From assembly GCA_964481035.1 (NCBI GenBank), contig CAYZSE010000025.1, forward strand, positions 1 through 28,447: a stretch of DNA of 28,447 nt, read 5' to 3'. Position 1 is the stretch's first letter. Each line of letters opens with the position of its first letter. Source of the stretch: JAAAPF01 sp964481035. Lineage in GTDB: Bacteria > Pseudomonadota > Alphaproteobacteria > Geminicoccales > Geminicoccaceae. The notes beneath the pieces were generated by a model. The model saw only the letters and a list, made by a program, of their open reading frames with translations, was not told where the DNA came from and made no database searches. The position numbers were made by a program, and so were the translations under genes. Positions 22,601 through 28,447 of the stretch are shown here, in pieces.

Positions 22601-23274
22601 CTACCGGCGGTGACGGCCTTGCCCGAACCGTGGCCCGCCATCTCTTCAAGCTCATGGCCTACAAGGACGAATACGAGGTGGCACGGCTCTGGGCCGAGAC
22701 ACCCTTCTTGAAGGAGCTCGAGGCGAAGTTCGACGGGCCCGTGCGCTTCAGGTTCTATCTGGCGCCGCCGGCGTTCGCCGCGCGCGACCCGCGCACCGGG
22801 CACTTGCGCAAGCGGGCCTATGGCGCCTGGCTGCGGCCGGCATTCGGCGTGCTCGCCAGGCTGCGCTTCTTGCGCGGCACGCTGTTCGACCCCTTCGGGC
22901 GGACCGCCGAGCGCCGCTGTGAGCGCCGGCTCATCGCCGACTACGAGACGCTGCTCGACGAGCTCAGCAAGGGTCTCGGGGCGGCGAACCATGGCCTCGC
23001 CGTCGAGCTGGCGGGGCTACCCGAGCGCATCCGCGGCTACGGCCACGTCAAGCAGCGGCACATCGAGGAGGCCGAGGCCCGGCGGGCGGAGCTCCTCGCC
23101 CGCTGGCGCTGCCGCCGGGACGTGCCCGGACGGGGCGCGGGGTGCGACAGCGGACGAGCGCCGGCGCGCTTGCCTGACGATCGACCGGCGGACGAGGTCG
23201 CCGCGCGGGCCGTCGACGCCCCGAGACCGGGCTCGGCTACTCCCACTCGATCGTGCCGGGCGGCTTCGAGGTGA
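19684..23274 (+). CDS. Indolepyruvate ferredoxin oxidoreductase family protein (fused, single chain)
   Basis: A 1196-residue fusion that combines the IorA-type alpha and IorB-type gamma parts. Order: N-terminal pyruvate-oxidoreductase-like domain (GFISGYRGSPLGGYD); a TPP-binding domain with GDG at 497-499 (NIGDGTYYHSG) and N526 in LFNDAVAMTGGQ, preceded by FCSGCPHNTST; a cluster motif C635-x2-C638-x2-C641-x5-C647 and further cysteines (CNKDTRCLEGFC); then the gamma domain from about residue 720 (ILVTGVGGTGVVTVAELL) and a C-terminal domain (HLFKLMAYKDEYEVARL). It decarboxylates aryl- or branched 2-oxo acids to acyl-CoA, reducing ferredoxin. The ATG at 19684 follows GGGGAGAG. The last ~55 residues after ARRAELLARW are Arg/Pro-rich, not family-like, and overlap guaA by 38 nt. 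Confidence 0.92.
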   Translation: MELQAVSLEDKYTVPRGRIYLSGTQALVRLPLLQKERDRRAGLDTAGFISGYRGSPLGGYDKALWQARSFLDRHDIVFQPGVNEELAATAVWGSQQAGLFDSARRDGVFAVWYGKGPGVDRALDAMKHGNAAGSARHGGVLVLAGDDHACKSSTLPHQSEPVLMAAGIPVLNPAGIGELIDYGLYGWALSRFSGLWVGLKVIADTADASASIDLDPDAWRPVVPADVALPEGGLNIRWPDDPMTRHEPRLHGFKLPAALAFHRANGLDRVVLDGPARRLGIVTTGKAHLDLLQALDDLGIDDAAARALGLAVYKVAMSWPLEPEGARAFARGLEELLVVEEKRGLVEEQLRSLLYDLPDGERPRVVGKQDERGEVLLPAVGELNATLVAEALGRRLRARELPAVFRARLAAIAAIDGELASYAPAAVRTPYFCSGCPHNTSTRVPSGSRALAGIGCHYMAQAMDRSTATFTQMGGEGVSWVGQAPFVTDDHVFVNIGDGTYYHSGILAIRQAVAAGVNATYKILFNDAVAMTGGQPVDGPMTVPLVTRQLAAEGVGTVRVVTDEPSKYRRGAGLVAGTTVHHRDELDAVQCELRRAPGVTAIIYDQTCAAEKRRRRKRGLAEDPKKRVFINDLVCEGCGDCSVQSNCLSVEPLETDFGRKRRINQSTCNKDTRCLEGFCPSFVTVEGAELKKPEALAGDVDWPELPEPATAELAEPFEILVTGVGGTGVVTVAELLGMAAHLEGKGAQVLNQAGLAQKYGAVTSHVRIGLSPEAVRAPRIAEGKARLLLACDLVVAASKDALAKLDREKGAAVVNRDAAITASFVRDPDVATASHPLERAVAGVVGDARARFVEATRLGTQLLGDAVAANTFLLGFAAQSGLLPVTATAIERAIELNGAAVALNKRAFLWGRRAAHDPDAVSGSVEPEPVKLTDDLASLVERRARFLEGYQNRAYAERYRERVEQVRAAEARTTGGDGLARTVARHLFKLMAYKDEYEVARLWAETPFLKELEAKFDGPVRFRFYLAPPAFAARDPRTGHLRKRAYGAWLRPAFGVLARLRFLRGTLFDPFGRTAERRCERRLIADYETLLDELSKGLGAANHGLAVELAGLPERIRGYGHVKQRHIEEAEARRAELLARWRCRRDVPGRGAGCDSGRAPARLPDDRPADEVAARAVDAPRPGSATPTRSCRAASR

Positions 23275-24781
23275 CGTCGTAGGTGACGCGGTTGATGCCC
23301 TGGACCTCATTGACGATTCGGGTGGCGACCCTGGCGAGGAAAGGCACGTCGAAGGCGAAGACGTCGGCGGTCATGCCGTCGACCGAGGTGACGGCCCGGA
23401 GCGCCACGACGCTCTCATAGGTGCGGTTGTCGCCCATCACGCCCACGGCCTTGACCGGCAGGAGGACCGCGAAGGCCTGCCAGATCTGGTCGTAGAGGCC
23501 GGCGGAGACGATCTCCTCGAGGTAGATGCGGTCCGCCTGCTGCAGAAGCGCCACCCGCTCGGCGGTGATCTCGCCGAGGATGCGGACGGCGAGGCCGGGG
23601 CCGGGAAAGGGGTGGCGGCCGACGAAGGCTGGCGGCAGCCCGAGCTCGCGGCCGAGCTCGCGGACCTCGTCCTTGAACAGCTCGCGCAAGGGCTCGATCA
23701 GCCGCAGCCGCATCCGCTCGGGCAGGCCCCCGACGTTGTGGTGGCTCTTGATGGTGACGGCCGAATCGTGGGCGCGCGCGCTCTCGATGACGTCGGGGTA
23801 GACCGTGCCCTGGGCGAGGAAGTCGACCCGGCCGAGCTTGGCCGCCTCCTCCTCGAAGACCTCGATGAAGAGCGCACCGATGATCTTGCGCTTGGCCTCC
23901 GGGTCGGTGACGCCGTCGAGGGCCGAGAGGAAGCGATCGCCGGCGTCGACGTGGACGAGCGGGATGTTGTAGTGGCGCTTGAAGAGGCTCACCACCTCGT
24001 CGGCCTCGTGCGCGCGCAACAGCCCGGTGTCGACGAAGATGCAGGTCAGCTGCGGGCCCAACGCCTCGTGCAGCAAGAGCGCCGTGACCGAGCTGTCGAC
24101 GCCGCCCGAGAGCCCGCAGATGACCTTGCCGGCGCCGACCTCGGCCTGGGCTCGGGCCGTGGCCTCGTGGCGAAAGGCCTGCATCGACCAGTCGCCCTTG
24201 AGCCCGGCGACGGTGAACAGGAAGTTCTGCAGCACCGTTCGGCCGATCGGCGTGTGGTGCACCTCGGGGTGGAACTGCAGGCCGTAGAGGCGGCGCTCTT
24301 CGTCGGCGATGGCGGCGAAGGGCGCGTGCGGGCTCGTGGCGATGGCCTCGAACCCCTCGGGGAGCTCGCTCACCCGGTCGCCGTGGCTCATCCAGACGAC
24401 CGCGCTCTCCGCGACGTCGAGGATACCTTCGAACAGCGGCGAACCCCGGGCGAGGGTGAGCTCCGCGCGGCCGAACTCGCGCTCGCCGGCGGTCTCGACG
24501 CGGCCGCCGAGCTGCGCGCACATGGTCTGCTCGCCGTAGCAGATGCCCAAGACCGGCACGCCCAGATCGAAGACCACCCTCGGGGCGGCCGGTGCCCCCT
24601 CGCCGGACGTCGAGGCGGGACCGCCGGAGAGGATGACGGCGGAGGGTGCGAAGCGGCGGACCACCTCGTCGGTGATCCGGTAGGGATGGATCTCGCAATA
24701 GACGCGGAGCTCGCGGACGCGGCGGCCGATGAGCTGGGTGTACTGCGAGCCGAAGTCGAGGATGAGGACGTGCTCGTGCAT
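23237..24781 (-). CDS. guaA: GMP synthase (glutamine-hydrolysing)
   Basis: A 514-residue two-domain enzyme that aminates XMP to GMP in the cytoplasm. The N-terminal class I glutamine amidotransferase domain has C81 in GICYGEQTM and the His-Glu pair in LQFHPEVHH. The ATP-pyrophosphatase domain has the P-loop SGGVDSSV, and the C-terminal dimerisation domain has HPFPGPGLAVRILGE and the end VTYDVTSKPPGTIEWE, as in full-length GuaA. The ATG at 24781 starts the conserved HEHVLILDFGSQYTQLI. Its 3' end overlaps the convergent oxidoreductase gene. It lies 38 nt downstream of the antiporter gene on the same strand with no terminator visible between them, so read-through is likely. Confidence 0.97.
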   Translation of the reverse strand: MHEHVLILDFGSQYTQLIGRRVRELRVYCEIHPYRITDEVVRRFAPSAVILSGGPASTSGEGAPAAPRVVFDLGVPVLGICYGEQTMCAQLGGRVETAGEREFGRAELTLARGSPLFEGILDVAESAVVWMSHGDRVSELPEGFEAIATSPHAPFAAIADEERRLYGLQFHPEVHHTPIGRTVLQNFLFTVAGLKGDWSMQAFRHEATARAQAEVGAGKVICGLSGGVDSSVTALLLHEALGPQLTCIFVDTGLLRAHEADEVVSLFKRHYNIPLVHVDAGDRFLSALDGVTDPEAKRKIIGALFIEVFEEEAAKLGRVDFLAQGTVYPDVIESARAHDSAVTIKSHHNVGGLPERMRLRLIEPLRELFKDEVRELGRELGLPPAFVGRHPFPGPGLAVRILGEITAERVALLQQADRIYLEEIVSAGLYDQIWQAFAVLLPVKAVGVMGDNRTYESVVALRAVTSVDGMTADVFAFDVPFLARVATRIVNEVQGINRVTYDVTSKPPGTIEWE

Positions 24782-24819
24782 GGCGCTGCTCTACGCCAAT
24801 CGACGGCGCGGGCAAAGCA

Positions 24820-25788
24820 TCAGGCGGCGGCCGGCACGTTCCAGGCGACCAGCACGCCCAGATAGACGCCGTAGGCGGCGAGGAGCAGCCAGCCCTCGCG
24901 GCGGGTGACCTGCCAGCCCGAGCGGACGACGACGAGCATGAGCGCGGTGGCGGCGAGCATGACCCAGACGTCGAAGCGGATGATCTCGGTCGGCACGGCG
25001 ATCGGCTGCACGACCGCCGTTGTCCCGAGGATGAAGAGGATGTTGAAGATGTTGGAGCCGACGACGTTGCCGAAGGCGACCTCGGTGTGGCGCCTGAGGC
25101 CGGCGACCACGGCGGTGGCGAGCTCCGGCAGCGAGGTGCCGAGCGCCACGAGGGTGAGGCCGATGACCGCTTCGGAAACGCCGGCGGCGCGGGCCAGGGT
25201 GACCGCGGCGTCGACCAGCAGATCGGCCCCGGCGACGACGGCGAGGAGGCCCGCGAGCGCGAGCCCGAGCCCGCTCCACAAGCCGAGCGCCGGCAGCGCC
25301 TTCTCGGCCGCCTCCTCGGCATAGACGGCCTCGGCCGGGGTGTGGGCCCGCCGCTCGGCGAGGTAGGTGTAGGCGACGTAGCCGATCAGTGCCGCGACGA
25401 GGACGAGGCCCGCCGCGCGGGGCACCGCACCGGTGAGCAGGATGCCCAAGCCGGCGAGGGTGGTGAGCGCCAGGACGGTGCCGTCGCGCGCGAAAGCGCG
25501 GCCGTCGACGGCGACCGGGAACAGCGCCGCGGTCACCCCGAGGATGAAGAGGATGTTGCAGATGTTGGAGCCGACGACGTTGCCGACGGCGATGCCGGGG
25601 GCGCCGTCGAGGGCGGCGGTGAGGCTCGTCACCAGCTCCGGGCTCGACGTCCCGAAGCCGACCAGCACGAGCCCTGCGACGACCGGCGACACGCCGAGGC
25701 GCCCGGCCGCGGCGACGGCCCCGCGGACCAGCGCCTCGCCGCCGCCGAGCAGGAGCGCGAGGCCGAGGGCCAGATAGAGGAGGGTCAT
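24820..25788 (-). CDS. Calcium/sodium antiporter (CaCA family, YrbG-like)
   Basis: A 322-residue inner-membrane protein of about ten helices with two inverted alpha-repeats. Repeat 1 has GFGTSSPELVTS and GNVVGSNICNILFILG; repeat 2 has ALGTSLPELATA and GNVVGSNIFNILFILG. The two Glu residues in the GTS.PEL motifs are the ion ligands of NCX/YrbG-type exchangers. A hydrophilic loop (LAERRAHTPAEAVYAEEAAEK) separates the halves. It exchanges Na+ (or H+) for Ca2+. The ATG at 25788 follows GAGGA with an 8-nt spacer. It is the first gene of a likely pair with guaA and diverges from tRNA-Leu. Confidence 0.92.
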   Translation of the reverse strand: MTLLYLALGLALLLGGGEALVRGAVAAAGRLGVSPVVAGLVLVGFGTSSPELVTSLTAALDGAPGIAVGNVVGSNICNILFILGVTAALFPVAVDGRAFARDGTVLALTTLAGLGILLTGAVPRAAGLVLVAALIGYVAYTYLAERRAHTPAEAVYAEEAAEKALPALGLWSGLGLALAGLLAVVAGADLLVDAAVTLARAAGVSEAVIGLTLVALGTSLPELATAVVAGLRRHTEVAFGNVVGSNIFNILFILGTTAVVQPIAVPTEIIRFDVWVMLAATALMLVVVRSGWQVTRREGWLLLAAYGVYLGVLVAWNVPAAA

Positions 25789-25899
25789 CACGGCGGTCCT
25801 CGACAGGGCCGGCGCAGCGGGCGGCCGATCCGCCGCGTTGTAGGGCGCACGGGCGCCGTCCGCCAGCGCCCGATGCGGCCGAGGCTGCCGCGGTTTTTG

Positions 25900-25928
25900 T
25901 TGTTGACCACCGGACGGCTTGGTATAGC
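25900..25928 (+). promoter_or_regulatory. Putative sigma70 promoter of tRNA-Leu (and tig)
   Basis: TTGTTG (25900-25905) and TATAGC (25923-25928) are separated by 17 bp, about 34 bp before the mature tRNA start. TTGACC at 25903-25908 is a better hexamer but would leave only 14 bp. The T-rich stretch just upstream (25894-25904) could act as an UP-like element. Confidence 0.5.
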
Positions 25929-25961
25929 CCCGCTTCCTGATGCCGAAGGGGGTCGGGCTCA

Positions 25962-26046
25962 GCGGGCGTGGCGGAACTGGTAGACGCGCGGGATTTAGGT
26001 TCCCGTGGCCTCGGCCGTGGGGGTTCGAGTCCCTCCGCCCGCACCA
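25962..26046 (+). tRNA. tRNA-Leu (anticodon UAG)
   Basis: An 85-nt class II tRNA. Acceptor arms GCGGGCG (25962-25968) and CGCCCGC (26036-26042) pair perfectly; A26043 is the discriminator and CCA (26044-26046) is encoded. The anticodon stem CGGGA/TCCCG encloses the loop TTTAGGT with anticodon TAG at 25996-25998. The variable arm is long (GGCCTCGGCC region), as expected for Leu, and the T-loop GGTTCGAGTCC is normal. It lies directly upstream of tig, with 48 nt between them. Confidence 0.97.
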
Positions 26047-26094
26047 TGCGGCGGCGCTGCGGCGATCCACGAAGTATCCAGAGAAGGCAAGTTG

Positions 26095-27459
26095 ATGCAG
26101 GTGACGGAGCTCTCCGCCGACGGTCTGAAGCGCCAATACAAGGTGGTCGTGCCGGCGGCCGAGATCGAGGAGCGGATCACCGGCCGGCTCGAAGAGATCA
26201 AGCACACCGTCAAGATGCCGGGCTTCCGCCCCGGCAAGGTGCCGCTCGCGCTCCTCAAGAAGCAGTACGGGCGCTCGGTCCTGGGCGAGGTCGTGGAGCA
26301 GAGCGTCAACGCCGGCTCGCAGAAGGCGATCGCCGATCACGACCTGAAGCCGGCGCTGCGGCCGAAGATCGAGGTCAAGAGCTTCGACGAGGGTGCGGAT
26401 CTCGAGTTCCAGATGGATGTCGAGGTGCTTCCCGAGGTGCCCGAGGTCGACCTCAAGGCGGTCGCCATCGAGAGGCCTGTGGCCAAGGTCGGCGACGAGG
26501 AGCTGAACCGTGCGCTCGACGAGTTCAAGCAGGGCCAGGCCGAGTGGGTGGTGCCGGAGCCGGCCCGGCCGGCGGCGCGAGGCGACCGGGTGACGGTCGA
26601 TTTCGTCGGCAAGATCGACGGCGAGCCGTTCGAGGGCGGCAGCGCCGAGGGCTTTCAGGTCGTGCTCGGTCGCGGCATGATGATCCCGGGCTTCGAGGCG
26701 GGCCTCGAGGGGCTCGCGGCCGGTGCCGAGAGGACCCTGCAGATCACCTTTCCCGAGGATTACGGCAAGGGCGATCTCGCCGGCAAGGCGGCCGAGTTCG
26801 AGGTCGTGGTCAAGAGCGTCGAGGCGCCGATCCTGCCCGAGATCGACGCCGCCCTGGCCGAGAAGCTCGGCTTCGAGACCGCCGACGAGCTGACCGACGT
26901 GTTCCGCTCGCGGCTCCAGGAGCGCTACGACCACGCCTCGCGTTTCCGCGCCAAGCGGGCGCTGCTCGACGCGCTGGCCGAGAGCTTCGGCTTCGAGGTG
27001 CCGCAGGGCATGGTCGCTCTCGAGTTCGAGGCGATCTGGAAGCAGCTCGCCGACGAGATGGAGCGTCTCGGTCAGAGCTTTGCCGACAGCGGCAAGACCG
27101 AGGAGGAGAGCCGGGCCGAGTACCGCTCGATCGCCGAGCGTCGGGTGCGCTTGGGCTTGGTCCTCTCCGAAGTGGGCAAGAGGAACGACATCCAGGTGAC
27201 GGCCGAGGAGCTCGCCCGCGCCGTGGCGGAGCAAGCGCGCCGCTATCCCGGCCGCGAGCGCGAGGTGTTCGAATTCTTTCAGGAGAACGCCGAGGCGCGT
27301 GAGCAGCTGCGCGCGCCGTTGTTCGAGGACAAGGTCGTGGACTTCATCCTGCAGATGGCCCAGGTCACGACCAAGGACGTGACACCCGAGGAGCTGATGC
27401 GCGATCCCGATGACGAGGACCAGCGCGTCGCTCCGGCCGAGGAGGCCCAGCAGCCGTGA
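26095..27459 (+). CDS. tig: Trigger factor, ribosome-associated chaperone and prolyl isomerase
   Basis: A 454-residue protein. The N-terminal ribosome-binding domain carries the signature PGFRPGKVP (GFRxGxxP) that docks on uL23. The FKBP-type PPIase domain follows at about residues 160-240 (RVTVDFVGKIDGEPFEGG, GMMIPGFEAGLEG). The C-terminal helical arms form the rest, ending in an acidic tail. It shields nascent chains at the exit tunnel. The ATG at 26095 follows GAGAAGG. It lies 48 nt after tRNA-Leu with no terminator visible, so the tRNA promoter may feed it. The stop overlaps the clpP GTG start (GTGA), so the two are translationally coupled. Confidence 0.97.
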   Translation: MQVTELSADGLKRQYKVVVPAAEIEERITGRLEEIKHTVKMPGFRPGKVPLALLKKQYGRSVLGEVVEQSVNAGSQKAIADHDLKPALRPKIEVKSFDEGADLEFQMDVEVLPEVPEVDLKAVAIERPVAKVGDEELNRALDEFKQGQAEWVVPEPARPAARGDRVTVDFVGKIDGEPFEGGSAEGFQVVLGRGMMIPGFEAGLEGLAAGAERTLQITFPEDYGKGDLAGKAAEFEVVVKSVEAPILPEIDAALAEKLGFETADELTDVFRSRLQERYDHASRFRAKRALLDALAESFGFEVPQGMVALEFEAIWKQLADEMERLGQSFADSGKTEEESRAEYRSIAERRVRLGLVLSEVGKRNDIQVTAEELARAVAEQARRYPGREREVFEFFQENAEAREQLRAPLFEDKVVDFILQMAQVTTKDVTPEELMRDPDDEDQRVAPAEEAQQP

Positions 27460-28076
27460 GCGACATCCACGCCCAACTCGTGCCGATGGTCGTCGAGCAG
27501 ACGAGCCGCGGCGAGCGCGCCTACGACATCTACTCGCGGATGCTCAAGGAGCGCATCGTGTTCCTGACCGGGCCGGTCGAGGATCACATGGCGTCGCTGG
27601 TCTGCGCCCAGCTCTTGTTCCTCGAGGCCGACAACCCGGACAAGGACATCGCCTTCTACATCAACTCGCCGGGCGGCGTGGTCACCTCGGGGCTCGCCGT
27701 CTACGATACGATGCAGCTCATCAAGCCGGACGTGGCGACCTTCTGCATCGGGCAAGCGGCGAGCATGGGCTCGCTGCTGCTGGCCGGCGGCGCGGCCGGC
27801 AAGCGCCACTGCCTGCCGCACGCACGGGTCATGATCCACCAGCCCTCGGGCGGCTTCCAGGGGCAGGCGACCGACATCGAGATCCACGCGAAGGAAATCC
27901 TGCACATTCGCCGTCGGCTCAACGAAATCTACGTCAGGCACACCGGCCAGGAGATGTCGGTCATCGAGGATTCGATGGAGCGCGACAGGTTCATGAGCGC
28001 CAGCGAGGCCCAGGAGTTCGGGCTCGTCGACACGGTGGTCGAGCAGCGCGCGCACGGCCCGAAAGGGGTCGGCTGA
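27456..28076 (+). CDS. clpP: ATP-dependent Clp protease proteolytic subunit
   Basis: A 206-residue canonical ClpP. The axial-loop region PMVVEQTSRGERAYDIYSRM and the hydrophobic-pocket segments that bind the ClpX IGF loop are present. The catalytic triad is S103 (AASMGSLLL), H128 (VMIHQPSGG) and D177 (MERDRFM). The start is GTG, overlapping the tig stop by 4 nt. It forms the tetradecameric peptidase chamber that works with ClpX encoded 103 nt downstream. It is clearly different from the second ClpP-like gene at 17298. Confidence 0.97.
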   Translation: MSDIHAQLVPMVVEQTSRGERAYDIYSRMLKERIVFLTGPVEDHMASLVCAQLLFLEADNPDKDIAFYINSPGGVVTSGLAVYDTMQLIKPDVATFCIGQAASMGSLLLAGGAAGKRHCLPHARVMIHQPSGGFQGQATDIEIHAKEILHIRRRLNEIYVRHTGQEMSVIEDSMERDRFMSASEAQEFGLVDTVVEQRAHGPKGVG

Positions 28077-28179
28077 CCCGGCGCTGTGCCGCCGTGCCCC
28101 CGGCTCGGAACGCGGGGTTGTTCGAGCGTCCGGTCGTGGCTAGGTTCATCGTCTGGTCTCGACGAGGGTTACGGATTGC

Positions 28180-28447
28180 ATGAGCAAGACCGGCGGCGAC
28201 GCGAAGAACACGCTCTACTGCTCGTTCTGCGGCAAGAGTCAGCACGAGGTCCGCAAGCTGATCGCAGGCCCGACCGTGTTCATCTGCGATGAATGCGTCG
28301 AGCTGTGCATGGACATCATCCGCGAGGAGCACAAGACGCAGCTCTCGAAGAGCCGGGCGGGGGTGCCGACGCCGTCGGAGATCAACGGCGTGCTCGACGA
28401 CTACGTGATCGGGCAGGCGGGGGCGAAGCGGGTGCTGTCGGTGGCGG
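28180..28447 (+). CDS. clpX: ClpX, ATPase/unfoldase subunit of ClpXP (5' part, runs off window)
   Basis: The first 89 codons. The N-terminal zinc-binding domain is complete: CSFCGKSQHEV with CxxC, and FICDECVELC with the second CxxC pair, used for dimerisation and adaptor binding. This is followed by the start of the AAA+ module (TPSEINGVLDDYVIGQAGAKRVLSVA). Walker A lies beyond the right edge. The ATG at 28180 starts MSKTGGDAKNTLYC, matching the family. It is separated from clpP by 103 nt, enough for its own promoter. Confidence 0.96.
   Translation, partial: MSKTGGDAKNTLYCSFCGKSQHEVRKLIAGPTVFICDECVELCMDIIREEHKTQLSKSRAGVPTPSEINGVLDDYVIGQAGAKRVLSVA

Noticed and set aside
19390..22992. 1200-codon open frame on the minus strand opposite the ferredoxin oxidoreductase
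   Set aside because: It is the antisense shadow of a GC-rich gene: no domain is recognisable, it is rich in Arg/Ala/Gly/Glu/Asp, and the plus strand has complete family motifs.
28077..28179. Heat-shock (sigma32-type) promoter before clpX
   Set aside because: I looked for a CTTGAA-type -35 with a CCCCAT-type -10 and found neither in the 103-nt spacer.

Overview
The window is GC-rich (roughly 70 %), densely coding DNA that looks like an alphaproteobacterium, probably from the Rhodospirillales/Geminicoccales side. The support is the tRNA-Leu(UAG)–tig–clpP–clpX order at the right end, a single-chain indolepyruvate ferredoxin oxidoreductase, an Lrp/leucine-dehydrogenase-type pair, an LpxR-type lipid A deacylase and strong GC3 bias. 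Two runs of exactly 100 N (4195-4294, 11447-11546) are scaffold gaps, so this is a draft or metagenomic assembly. Several genes near the left end are broken in ways that could be assembly or sequencing error.

Left part (1-9.0 kb). A palindromic regulatory region precedes an RND efflux permease (one-base frameshift), translationally coupled to an LpxR-like outer-membrane lipid A deacylase that runs into the first gap. On the minus strand follow AraC regulator – DUF1269 protein – OmpA-like envelope protein (frameshifted, lipobox Cys changed to Arg) – baeRF release-factor-like protein. The last three are closely spaced and probably an operon. The AraC gene lies head-to-head with a DHA2-type MFS transporter, and both have lost their 5' ends at about 7960-7970.

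Middle part (9.2-14.6 kb). On the minus strand are HemW, a secreted fasciclin-domain protein and a secreted EF-hand protein that contains the second gap. A plus-strand gene then joins an unrecognised N-terminal domain to a PCD/DCoH-like C-terminal domain. It converges on a crotonase/acyl-CoA dehydrogenase operon.

Accessory-looking part (14.6-17.9 kb). A 56-residue two-helix membrane protein, a cytoplasmic trypsin-like protease and a divergent SGNH/GDSL hydrolase with its own AT-richer promoter are followed by a ClpP paralogue with a complete catalytic triad. This is the best candidate here for an undescribed functional unit, possibly a conflict or effector module, but no known system is recognised with certainty.

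Right part (17.9-28.4 kb). An Lrp/AsnC regulator diverges from a leucine/phenylalanine/valine dehydrogenase-family gene followed by the fused indolepyruvate ferredoxin oxidoreductase. Together they form a coherent route: amino acid to 2-oxo acid to acyl-CoA. guaA, convergent with and overlapping the oxidoreductase, lies downstream of a Ca2+/Na+ antiporter. The window closes with a promoter, tRNA-Leu(UAG), trigger factor, ClpP and the first 89 codons of ClpX, the housekeeping folding and proteolysis cluster. No insertion sequence, prophage, CRISPR array or rRNA gene was seen.
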